Shown piece after piece: positions 24,643 to 32,590 of a stretch of 32,590 bases of DNA. The first letter of the stretch is position 1. Each line of letters opens with the position of its first letter. This DNA comes from Acidobacteriota bacterium. GTDB taxonomy: Bacteria > Acidobacteriota > Polarisedimenticolia > Gp22-AA2. The stretch is taken from assembly GCA_003223145.1 (NCBI GenBank), contig QHXY01000005.1, positions 1 to 32,590 of the forward strand, in the 5' to 3' direction. The translations under genes were made by a program, and so were the position numbers. The notes under the pieces were generated by a model. That model searched no databases, was not told where the DNA came from, and was given only the letters and a program-made list of their open reading frames with translations.

Positions 24643-24760
24643 GTGAGACGCCGGGGCCTGCGCTCGTCGGGCCGTGCGAGACTGAGCGACGGGGCCCCAC
24701 CGCGGGCTCGCGCGGCGAGCCCGGACCCGTGCCCGGCGGGCGCAGGCCCCGGCGTCTCAC
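24643..24760 (+). repeat. Long inverted repeat, 30-nt arms (28/30 complementary, 20 outer bp perfect), containing an internal 9-bp hairpin
   Basis: 24643-24672 GTGAGACGCCGGGGCCTGCGCTCGTCGGGC versus 24731-24760 GCCCGGCGGGCGCAGGCCCCGGCGTCTCAC; internal CGGGCTCGC (24703-24711) gcg GCGAGCCCG (24715-24723). Confidence 0.85.
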
Positions 24761-24790
24761 CACTGCAGATCCGCGAGGGTTTCGCGCTTC

Positions 24791-24820
24791 TTGACACTGT
24801 TCGAAGCGGGCGGCTAGCAT
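24791..24820 (+). promoter_or_regulatory. Putative sigma70-type promoter for Sir2 gene (TTGACA-N18-TAGCAT)
   Basis: Perfect TTGACA 24791-24796, TAGCAT 24815-24820, 30 nt before the ATG at 24851. Confidence 0.5.
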
Positions 24821-24850
24821 GGCCGGTCTCAAGAGCCGGGAGATCCTGGC

Positions 24851-25576
24851 ATGACCGCGTTTTCGGCGCGTCTGCGGGAGCTGGTTGAGCGCGGGCGGGG
24901 CGTGGTCGCGCTGACAGGGGCGGGGATGTCGGCCGAATCGGGCGTCCCGACCTTCCGCGGACAGTCCGGTTTCTGGGAGGACGGATCGGTCGAGGACCTC
25001 GCCACCGCGGCGGGGTTCGCACGCGACCCGCGCCGCGTCTGGGACTGGTACGAGGCGCGGCGGATCCAGATCAGCCGCTGCGCGCCGAACGCCGGGCACC
25101 TCGCCCTGGCCCGCTACGGCGAGATGCATCCCGAGATGAGGCTGGTAACGCAGAACGTGGACGGCCTGCACGCCGCCGCCGGCAGCGGGCGGGTCATTGC
25201 CCTGCACGGCGATCTGTTCCGGGTACGCTGCACGCGGGACGGCCTGTCGCGCGAGGACCGGCGGGTGCCTCTGCCTGAGATCCCCCCGCGCTGCGGCTGC
25301 GGGGCGCTCCTGCGGCCCGACGTCGTATGGTTCGGCGAGCTCCTCCCCGAGGGTGCCATGGAGGAGGCGACTGAGGCGGCGCGGCGCTGCGAGCTTTTCC
25401 TGTCCATCGGGACCTCGGCGGTGGTGTATCCTGCCGCGGCCCTGCCGGAGGTGGCGAAGCGGCGCGGCGCGTACCTGGTGGAGATCAACATCGAGGAGAC
25501 GCCCCTGTCTCCCGTGGCCGATGAAGTGATCCTGGCGCCTGCGGCCGAGGCGCTCCCCGATCTTCTGGGAGCCTGA
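24851..25576 (+). CDS. Sir2 family NAD-dependent protein deacylase
   Basis: VVALTGAGMSAESGVPTFRG, VTQNVDGLHAAAGSGRVIALHGDLF, CGCGALLRPDVVWFGE, IGTSAVVYPAA, EINIEETPLS. Confidence 0.95.
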   Translation: MTAFSARLRELVERGRGVVALTGAGMSAESGVPTFRGQSGFWEDGSVEDLATAAGFARDPRRVWDWYEARRIQISRCAPNAGHLALARYGEMHPEMRLVTQNVDGLHAAAGSGRVIALHGDLFRVRCTRDGLSREDRRVPLPEIPPRCGCGALLRPDVVWFGELLPEGAMEEATEAARRCELFLSIGTSAVVYPAAALPEVAKRRGAYLVEINIEETPLSPVADEVILAPAAEALPDLLGA

Positions 25577-25578
25577 CG

Positions 25579-26865
25579 ATGCGCGGACTCTATCTCGACT
25601 GCTTCTCCGGGGTCAGCGGCGACATGTTCCTCGGCGCGCTCGTCGACCTGGGGGTCGAGGCGGCCCATCTGAAGACGCAGCTCAGGAAGCTGCCGGTCGG
25701 AGGATACCGGCTGTCCACCCGGCGGGTGACCCGCGGCGGTCTGTCGGGGACCAAGGTCGACGTCGAGATCGATCGGTCGCCGCAGCGGGAGCGCGGCCTG
25801 CGCGACATCGCGCGCATCGTCGAGGGCAGCCGGCTGTCCGCCGAGGTGCGGCGGCGGGCCATGGCCGCGTTCACGACCCTGGTGGAGGCGGAGGCGCGCG
25901 TGCACCGGCTGCCCAGGGAGAGAATCCACCTGCACGAGGTCGGGGCGACCGACGCGATCGTGGACATCGTCGGGACGATGGCCGGTCTCGAGAGGCTCGG
26001 GTGGCCGCGCGTCGTCTGCTCGCCGCTGCACGTGGGGCGCGGCATGACGGCGATGGAGCACGGGACGTTCCCGGTCCCCGGCCCGGCGACCGTCGAGATC
26101 CTCAAGGGCGTGCCGGTCTACTCCACACACGTCGAGGGGGAGCTGGTCACGCCGACCGGCGCGGCGCTGGCGGCGACCCTGGCTGCCGATTTCGGGCCGC
26201 TGCCCCCGATGCGCGTCCGCCAGGTCGGGTACGGGGCGGGGTCGAAGCAGTTCGATTCGCATCCGAACCTGCTGCGCGCCCTGTACGGTGATCTTCTCGA
26301 AGAGCACGTGCTCCGCGAGACCGTCCTGGTGCTGGAGACGACCATCGACGACATGAACCCGCAGATCTACGGGCATCTCATGGAGCGGCTGTTCGCGGCC
26401 GGCGCCCTCGAGGTGTTCTACACGCCGATCCAGATGAAGAAGAACCGGCCCGGCACCCTGGTCACGATCATCTGCCCCGAGCCCCGGCTGGAGGAGGTCA
26501 CCAGCGTGATCTTCCGGGAGACGACCACGATCGGCTTCCGCTATCAGCCGATGGGGCGGATCGAGCTGGCCCGGCGGATCGACACGGCGAAGACGCCGTT
26601 CGGCCCGATCCGGATGAAGGTCTCCGTCCACAATGGTCAGGTGGTGCAGGCCACGCCCGAGTACGAAGACTGCCGCCGGGCGGCGCTCAAGACCGGCGCG
26701 CCCCTGAAGGAGATCCAGAGGCTGGCCGCCGCGCGCTACGCTCCGCCGCGGGGGACAGCGGAAGGGCTGGCGGCCTGGGCGCGGCCGCCCGTGACGCCAC
26801 CGCGGACCCGCAGACCCCGCGGGCGGACGCAACCGGGCCGCGGAGCGAAACGGAGGAGCCGGTGA
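25579..26865 (+). CDS. larC: Nickel pincer cofactor biosynthesis protein LarC
   Basis: YLDCFSGVSGDMFLGALVDLG, RIHLHEVGATDAIVDIVG, LVTPTGAALAATLA, TTIDDMNPQIYGHLMERLFAAGALEVFYTPIQMKKNRPG. Confidence 0.93.
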   Translation: MRGLYLDCFSGVSGDMFLGALVDLGVEAAHLKTQLRKLPVGGYRLSTRRVTRGGLSGTKVDVEIDRSPQRERGLRDIARIVEGSRLSAEVRRRAMAAFTTLVEAEARVHRLPRERIHLHEVGATDAIVDIVGTMAGLERLGWPRVVCSPLHVGRGMTAMEHGTFPVPGPATVEILKGVPVYSTHVEGELVTPTGAALAATLAADFGPLPPMRVRQVGYGAGSKQFDSHPNLLRALYGDLLEEHVLRETVLVLETTIDDMNPQIYGHLMERLFAAGALEVFYTPIQMKKNRPGTLVTIICPEPRLEEVTSVIFRETTTIGFRYQPMGRIELARRIDTAKTPFGPIRMKVSVHNGQVVQATPEYEDCRRAALKTGAPLKEIQRLAAARYAPPRGTAEGLAAWARPPVTPPRTRRPRGRTQPGRGAKRRSR

Positions 26866-27170
26866 TCTACGACCGAACCAAGGCGGCGCGCATGCTGCGC
26901 GTCGTTCTCGACGTCACCGAGGCGGCCCTCGACCTGTCGACCCGCCCCGGCAGCGAGGCCGGTCTGCGCATCCCGGCGATGGACGCCGAGAAGGCGATGC
27001 GCGCGCTCGCCGCCAAGGGCGACGTCGACGGCATGTACCACGAGTACGTGCGTCTCCTGACGATCGGCTCGACCTTCGGCGGGACACTGGAGCGCTTCCA
27101 CCGCAAGAGCTTCGAGTCGGAGTTCTACCGTCTGTTCAAGATCTATCTGGAGCCTGGCGAGCGCCCGTAG
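26862..27170 (+). CDS. Small hypothetical protein, 102 aa
   Basis: GTGA overlap with larC stop; directly upstream of metG on the same strand. Confidence 0.65.
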   Translation: MIYDRTKAARMLRVVLDVTEAALDLSTRPGSEAGLRIPAMDAEKAMRALAAKGDVDGMYHEYVRLLTIGSTFGGTLERFHRKSFESEFYRLFKIYLEPGERP

Positions 27171-27178
27171 GGGTCCTC

Positions 27179-29176
27179 ATGGCACGCAAGTTCTACCTGA
27201 CCACGCCGATCTACTACGTCAACGACGTGCCGCACATCGGTCACGCCTACACGACCGTGGTCTCCGACGTGATCGCGCGCTTCCACCGCATGCTGGGGCA
27301 GGACGTCTACTTCCTGACGGGGACCGACGAGCACGGACAGAACGTCGAGCGCGCCGCCAAGGCCAGGGGCCTGACCCCGATCCAGCACGCCGATCTGATG
27401 GTCGAGCGGTTTCGGGGGCTCTGGCGGACCCTCGGGATCGGCAACAACGATTTCATCCGGACGACCGAGGAGCGCCACCGCCGCGGCGTCGAGAAGCTGT
27501 ACCAGAAGATTGTCGCGAAGGGGGACGTCTACAAGGACGCCTACAAGGGCTGGTACTGCACGTCCTGCGAATCGTTCTACCCCGAGAGCCAGATCGTGGA
27601 CGGCCGCTGTCCCGACCAGGGCCACAAGGTCGATTGGACGGAGGAGGAGTCGTACTTCTTCCGTCTGTCGAAGTACCAGGAGCCGCTCCTCAGGCACTAC
27701 GCCGACCACCCCGAGTTCGTGTTCCCCGAATCGCGACGCAACGAGGTCGTGTCGTTCGTCGGTGCGGGGCTGAAGGACCTGTCGATCAGCCGCAGCAGCT
27801 TCTCCTGGGGGATTCCCCTGCCGGGCGACCCGAGGCACGTGTTCTACGTCTGGTTCGACGCGCTCAGCAACTACATCACGGCGCTCGGCTACGGCTCCGA
27901 CCGCAAGCTGTACGCGCGCTACTGGCCCGCCGACATTCATCTGGTCGGCAAGGACATCCTGCGCTTTCACGCGGTCTACTGGCCCGCCTTCCTGATGTCG
28001 GCCGACGAGCCCCTGCCGCGGCGCGTGGTGGCCCACGGCTGGTGGCTCCGGGACGCTCTCAAGATCTCCAAGTCGCGCGGCGGCGCGGTCGATCCGGGGC
28101 CGCTGATCGAGGCGTTCGGCGTCGACGCCGTGCGCCACTTCCTCCTGCGCGAGATGGTCTTCGGCCAGGACGCCGGCTACTCCGATGAGGCGTTCATCGA
28201 CCGCGTCAACACCGATCTGGCCAACGACCTCGGCAACCTGGTGAGCCGCACGCTCAAGATGATCGAGGACTACTGCGCCGGCAAGGTTCCGAAAAGCGAC
28301 CACCGCTTCCGGGGCGACGAGCCGTTGAAGGAGGCGGCGCGGGACGCCGTCTCGGGATTCGTGAAGGATTTCGAGGAGCTCGATTTCAGCGCCGGTCTGG
28401 CGCGGGTCTGGAGCTTCATCGGCCTCCTGAACCGCTTCATCGTCCAGAACGAGCCCTGGAAGCTGTCGCAGGACCCGGGACGCCGCTGGGCGCTTGAGTC
28501 GGTGCTCTATACCGTCGCGGAGGGCCTGCGGATCGTGGCGATCCTCGTCGCCCCGGTCATGCCGGCCTCGGCCTCCGGGCTGTGGAAGCGTCTGGGCGTC
28601 CCCGGGGACGTCACCGCGGCCAGCCTGCAGCATGTCCACTGGGGGGAGCTGCGACCTGGCCAGGCCATCGCCCGCGGCGAGGGGCTCTTCCCGCGCATCG
28701 ACAAGGCCGCCTATCTGAAGGACGTCACGCTCAAAGAGGAGCCGTCCATGGACGCCATCAAGCCCGCAGCCCCGGCGGCGCCCGTCGCAATATCCCCGGC
28801 GCCGGCCGGCGCGCCCGCCGCTCCCGCCACCGCGGCGGGCCCCGGACCGACCGAGATCGGCATCGACGAGTTCGCCCGCGTCGATCTACGGACCGCCCGG
28901 ATCGTCGCCGCCGAGCGCGTGCAGGGAGCCGACAAGCTGCTCAAGCTCACGGTGGACCTCGGGGTCGAGACCCGCACTATCGTGGCCGGGATCGCCACGC
29001 GCTACCCCCCCGAGTCGCTGATCGGCAAGACGATTGTCGTCGTCGCCAACCTGAAGCCCGCCAAACTCCGCGGCGTCCTGTCGCAGGGGATGCTGCTGGC
29101 CGCCTCCGACGCCACCGGTCAGCCCTACATCCTGACGACGGAAGAGCCGGTCCCCCCGGGCTGGCGGGTGAAATGA
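27179..29176 (+). CDS. metG: Methionine--tRNA ligase with C-terminal tRNA-binding (EMAP/Trbp-like) domain
   Basis: FYLTTPIYYVNDVPHIGHAYTTV, WYCTSCESFYPESQI, KISKSRGG; C-terminal DEFARVDLRTARIVAAERVQGADKLLKLTVDLG. Confidence 0.96.
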   Translation: MARKFYLTTPIYYVNDVPHIGHAYTTVVSDVIARFHRMLGQDVYFLTGTDEHGQNVERAAKARGLTPIQHADLMVERFRGLWRTLGIGNNDFIRTTEERHRRGVEKLYQKIVAKGDVYKDAYKGWYCTSCESFYPESQIVDGRCPDQGHKVDWTEEESYFFRLSKYQEPLLRHYADHPEFVFPESRRNEVVSFVGAGLKDLSISRSSFSWGIPLPGDPRHVFYVWFDALSNYITALGYGSDRKLYARYWPADIHLVGKDILRFHAVYWPAFLMSADEPLPRRVVAHGWWLRDALKISKSRGGAVDPGPLIEAFGVDAVRHFLLREMVFGQDAGYSDEAFIDRVNTDLANDLGNLVSRTLKMIEDYCAGKVPKSDHRFRGDEPLKEAARDAVSGFVKDFEELDFSAGLARVWSFIGLLNRFIVQNEPWKLSQDPGRRWALESVLYTVAEGLRIVAILVAPVMPASASGLWKRLGVPGDVTAASLQHVHWGELRPGQAIARGEGLFPRIDKAAYLKDVTLKEEPSMDAIKPAAPAAPVAISPAPAGAPAAPATAAGPGPTEIGIDEFARVDLRTARIVAAERVQGADKLLKLTVDLGVETRTIVAGIATRYPPESLIGKTIVVVANLKPAKLRGVLSQGMLLAASDATGQPYILTTEEPVPPGWRVK

Positions 29177-29182
29177 GCGGGG

Positions 29183-29214
29183 GCCGGCGCGCGCGGCCAC
29201 CGTGCGCCGCCGGC
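29183..29214. terminator. GC-rich hairpin between convergent metG and flavoprotein genes (possible bidirectional terminator)
   Basis: GCCGGCG (29183-29189) pairs with CGCCGGC (29208-29214); no U-tract. Confidence 0.35.
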
Positions 29215-30537
29215 TCAGGCGGGGATCGGCGACCCCGGCGCCGGCTCGAGCACGCCGAGTAGCGGCACCGGCGGATTGAACTTCAACAACCGCTGCATCC
29301 TGATCACAAGATAAAAGCACCAGAGCCGCAGCCGAACCGGTGGCGTCGGATCCGCCATGCCCGCGAGGAGACTGATGACCGCTTCGCGGATGCGGAAGCG
29401 CTCGCCGGGCCGCAGGAACACGTCGAGGAAGCCCGGCTGATAGAAGCGGCTCACGATCCGGGAGTAGATCCGGACGTGGCGCCGAACTTTCTTTTCGTAA
29501 GCGGCGAACACCGCGGGCGTCAGGTCCCCCCGACTCCCGTCCCGGCCCAGGGCGCGGTCCAGCATGTCGGCGGCGATCTCCGCCGAGGACATCGCCAGCC
29601 ACACCCCGGTGGAGAAGAGTGGATCGATGAACGCCGCGGCGTCGCCGAGCAGGAGGTACCCGTCCCCCGCGATCCGGCGGCAGCCATAGCTGTAGTCGCT
29701 CGCGGTCCACACGGTCGAGACGCGCCGGGCGACCCGCGTCCTGTCGCGCGCCGCGGGACAGCGCCGCAGCGCCTCCTCGAGCAGGCTCTCCGGCGGGAGA
29801 CCGCTGCGCCGCAGCGTTGCGCCCTCGCCGACGAGACCGACGCTGGTCGTGCCCCCGGGCAGCGGGATGAACCAGAACCATCCGTCGCGCAGCAGGACGA
29901 GCACGATGTTGCCCCCGGCGGACCCAGGAGTCCGGGGGACACCCTCGTAGTGGGCGAAGATCGCCGCCTTGCGCAAACGTGGCATCATGTCGCGCAGCCC
30001 CCGGCGCGACGCCACGAAGGCGTCGCGGCCGCTGGCGTCGAGCAGAAAACGCGCCCGGCAGCGGACCGTCCCGCCGTCGCGGCCGCGCGCCGTGACCGCG
30101 CAGCCGTCGCGATGCGAATGGGTCGCCTCGATCACGGCGTGCCCCTCGTACACCCGTGCCCCCCGGTCGGCGGCGTTGCGCAGCAGCAGCTCGTCGAAGC
30201 TGGAGCGCAGGACCTGATAGGCCTTCGGGTGCCCCGGAACGAATCCCTCGGCGAACACGATGTCGCGCGTGATGGCGCCGTCGCTCGACACCAGGTGCGC
30301 GCCCCACTTCTCCACGAAGCGCTCTGCCACGCGGTCGAGGATCCCGAGGCGCCGCAGGAGGTCCATGTTGTAGGGCAGGAGCGACTCACCGATGTGGAAC
30401 CGCGGGAAGATCTCCTTCTCGAAGAGCGCGACGCTGCGTCCCGCCGTCGCCAGGAGCGCGGCGGCGGTCGAACCGGCCGGTCCGCCTCCGATCACGCATA
30501 CATCCGCCCCCACCTCGACCGGCGCCCTCGCAGACAT
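29215..30537 (-). CDS. FAD-dependent oxidoreductase, flavin-dependent halogenase-like
   Basis: ADVCVIGGGPAGSTAAALLATAG (GxGxxG-type), PRFHIGESLLPYN, DGWFWFIPLPGG (WxWxIP-like), GYLLLGDAAAFIDPLFSTGVWLAMSS; start ATG 30537 preceded by GGGAGG. Confidence 0.85.
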   Translation of the reverse strand: MSARAPVEVGADVCVIGGGPAGSTAAALLATAGRSVALFEKEIFPRFHIGESLLPYNMDLLRRLGILDRVAERFVEKWGAHLVSSDGAITRDIVFAEGFVPGHPKAYQVLRSSFDELLLRNAADRGARVYEGHAVIEATHSHRDGCAVTARGRDGGTVRCRARFLLDASGRDAFVASRRGLRDMMPRLRKAAIFAHYEGVPRTPGSAGGNIVLVLLRDGWFWFIPLPGGTTSVGLVGEGATLRRSGLPPESLLEEALRRCPAARDRTRVARRVSTVWTASDYSYGCRRIAGDGYLLLGDAAAFIDPLFSTGVWLAMSSAEIAADMLDRALGRDGSRGDLTPAVFAAYEKKVRRHVRIYSRIVSRFYQPGFLDVFLRPGERFRIREAVISLLAGMADPTPPVRLRLWCFYLVIRMQRLLKFNPPVPLLGVLEPAPGSPIPA

Positions 30538-30860
30538 GTCGCCTCCCTCGGCTTGCGCCCGACCGTCACGCATCGTAAGCAAAAGGTCGATCAGTCGCAA
30601 GAGGCGTGAAAATGACCGACAAGCGTGCGGGTCGAACATTCACTCTCCGAGAGACGCAGGCGTCCGTTTCCGCGTCGAGGGCCTCGGAGTCCAAGAGATG
30701 GAGGCGTGCGGTCATAATTCGTGTGGAGTGAGCAAGTTAGGCTGTTGCCTCGTCCCTTCACCCGCACTGTTGTCGGGCATTTTCCCTTGCATTTGGGCGG
30801 TGCGCGTCGTACTGAAGGACGTCACCCGTATTTGCACGCAGCAGCAGGAGAGTGTCGAGC

Positions 30861-32590
30861 ATGCCCCGCGGATTCAGACTGACGTCGACACTTTTCGTCA
30901 TGCTGGTGTTGCTCCTGCCGGCCGCATCGACGTCCGGCGCGATCGGCCAATCGGGGCCGAGCGTGGCGCGGCTGTGGGACGAGCAGCTGCTCGCCGCCAT
31001 CCGCATCGACATCCCCAAGCCTCCGGCGCATGCGCGCAATCTGTTCCATCTGTCGGTGGCCATGTGGGATGCGTGGGCGGCCTATTCGCCCACGGCGATC
31101 GGCTACCTGGTGAAGGAGAAGCACAGCGCGGTCGACGTGGAGGCGGCGCGGGCCGAGGCGATCAGCTACGCCGCCTACCGGCTGCTGAAGTACCGTTTCC
31201 CGGTCGGCTACCTGGACATCGATCTCAAGCCGTGCCATCCGAATGACGCGATCTCGCAGGCGGCGTTCGACACCCAGATGGATGCGCTGGGGTACGACAG
31301 GACCATCACCACGACGGACGGGGATTCGCCCGCGGCGCTCGGCAACCGGATCGCCGCGGCGGTCATCGCCTACGGCCAGACCGACGGCTCGAACGAAGGC
31401 GTGGGCCTGTGCTATCCGGACGACACCGGCTACGCTCCGGTCAACCCGGCGCTGATCTTCAAGCTGCCGGGCGTCGGGTCCCTCGTTGATCCGAACCACT
31501 GGCAGCCGCTGGCCTTCGACTTCTTCGTGACGCAGAACGGTATTCCGATCGGGCAGTCGATCCAGAGATTCGTCGGCGTGGGCTGGGGGGACGTCAAGCC
31601 GTTCGCCCTGGGACCGGGGGATGTCGATGCCGGGACCGGTCTTCATATGGACCCGGGTCCGCAGCCCCGTCTGGGCGGCGCGGGGGACGCGGTCGTGAAG
31701 GACGCGATGGTGGAGCTGATCCGGTTGAGCAGCCGCATCGACACGACGCAGAACGTGCTCGTCGATGTCTCCCCCGGGGCGATGTTCAACAGCTCGCTCG
31801 GCTCCGACGACGGCGCGGGCTACCCGAGCAACCCGGCCACGGGTGCGCCGTACGCGCCCGACCTCGTCAATCGCGCCGACTATCAGCGCGTCGTCACCGA
31901 GTTCTGGGCGGACGGCCCGAGATCGGAGACGCCTCCGGGACACTGGAACGTGATCGCCAATGCCGTTTCGGACAATCCCCTGATGAGCCGCCAGAAGCGT
32001 CCCGGCGCCAGGGGAAGAGCGGTCAACGATCTCGAATGGGACGTGAAGGTCTATCTGGCGCTCAACGGCGCGGTGCACGATGCCGCGATCTGGGCCTGGG
32101 GCAACAAGAACGTCTACGACTCGTCACGGCCGATCACCTTGATCCGCTACATGGCCGGTCTGGGCCAGTCCTCGGACCCGTCGCTTCCGTCGTACCACCC
32201 GGATGGCCTGCCCCTGGTGCCGGGTCTCATCGAGCTGATCACGCCGGAGGCCACGCAACCCGGCGGCGAGCTCGCGAGCCTCGCCGCTTTCGTGGGCCAG
32301 ATCGCCATCCGCACCTGGCTCGGCGGCCCCCACGATCCGGCGACCCAGGTGAGCGGGGTCGGCTGGAAGCGCGGGGTGCAGTGGATGCCGTACATGCCGA
32401 AGAATTTCGTGACCCCGCCCTTCCCGGGTTACACCTCGGGGCACAGCACGTTCAGCCGGTCGGCCGCCGAAGTGCTGGCGGCGATCACCGGCACGCCGTT
32501 CTTCCCCGGCGGGCTCGGGAGCTTCGTCGCGCTTCAGAACGTCTTCTTGGGCATCGAGCACGGCCCTGGCGCGACGGTCGTGCTGCAGTG
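30861..32590 (+). CDS. Vanadium-dependent haloperoxidase-like (PAP2-superfamily) secreted protein, 3'-truncated by window end
   Basis: ATG 30861 (MPRGFRLTSTLFVMLVLLLPAASTSGA signal-like), EFWADGPRSETPPGHWN, KNVYDSSRP (KxxxxxxRP), PPFPGYTSGHSTFSRSAAEVL (SGH); no stop before window end, so absent from the ORF track. Confidence 0.88.
   Translation, partial: MPRGFRLTSTLFVMLVLLLPAASTSGAIGQSGPSVARLWDEQLLAAIRIDIPKPPAHARNLFHLSVAMWDAWAAYSPTAIGYLVKEKHSAVDVEAARAEAISYAAYRLLKYRFPVGYLDIDLKPCHPNDAISQAAFDTQMDALGYDRTITTTDGDSPAALGNRIAAAVIAYGQTDGSNEGVGLCYPDDTGYAPVNPALIFKLPGVGSLVDPNHWQPLAFDFFVTQNGIPIGQSIQRFVGVGWGDVKPFALGPGDVDAGTGLHMDPGPQPRLGGAGDAVVKDAMVELIRLSSRIDTTQNVLVDVSPGAMFNSSLGSDDGAGYPSNPATGAPYAPDLVNRADYQRVVTEFWADGPRSETPPGHWNVIANAVSDNPLMSRQKRPGARGRAVNDLEWDVKVYLALNGAVHDAAIWAWGNKNVYDSSRPITLIRYMAGLGQSSDPSLPSYHPDGLPLVPGLIELITPEATQPGGELASLAAFVGQIAIRTWLGGPHDPATQVSGVGWKRGVQWMPYMPKNFVTPPFPGYTSGHSTFSRSAAEVLAAITGTPFFPGGLGSFVALQNVFLGIEHGPGATVVLQ

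Noticed and set aside
24643-24760. Integron attC site or CRISPR-like element
   Set aside because: No GTTRRRY/RYYYAAC core sites, no integrase and no repeated units; structure is a single long inverted repeat.
27143-28639. 498-aa minus-strand ORF
   Set aside because: Antisense shadow of metG.
30822-32078. 418-aa minus-strand ORF
   Set aside because: Antisense to the vanadium haloperoxidase-like gene; no domain signal.

Overview
GC-rich bacterial chromosomal window with about 27 protein-coding genes on both strands. I found no rRNA, tRNA, CRISPR array or transposase. Main blocks: (1) rhomboid protease, HNH protein, Ddl, HflX, TlpA-like protein and thioredoxin; (2) a peptide/amino-acid utilisation neighbourhood (L-asparaginase II, MFS transporter, two M16 peptidases, N-acyl-D-amino-acid deacylase-like protein, a second amidohydrolase, APC permease); (3) a surface-glycan-type locus (flippase, a 918-aa four-domain protein, GT2, methyltransferase, GT-C-like membrane protein); (4) an ArsS-type radical SAM protein with its peroxidase-like partner; (5) Sir2, LarC, a small protein and MetG; (6) a divergent flavin-dependent halogenase/oxidoreductase-like gene and a vanadium haloperoxidase-like gene. 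The haloperoxidase-like gene runs off the end of the window and is absent from the supplied ORF track. Most notable observations: a predicted methyltransferase / polysaccharide deacetylase / methyltransferase / transglutaminase-like single polypeptide; a 30-nt-arm inverted repeat around a second hairpin in the arsS/Sir2 intergenic region; adjacent genes for two unrelated halogenation-type enzyme folds; and at least three genes broken the same way, with homology continuing in another frame after an apparently missing segment of tens of nucleotides. The last pattern may be recurrent micro-deletion or an assembly artefact. All calls come from reading motifs; no database search was run.
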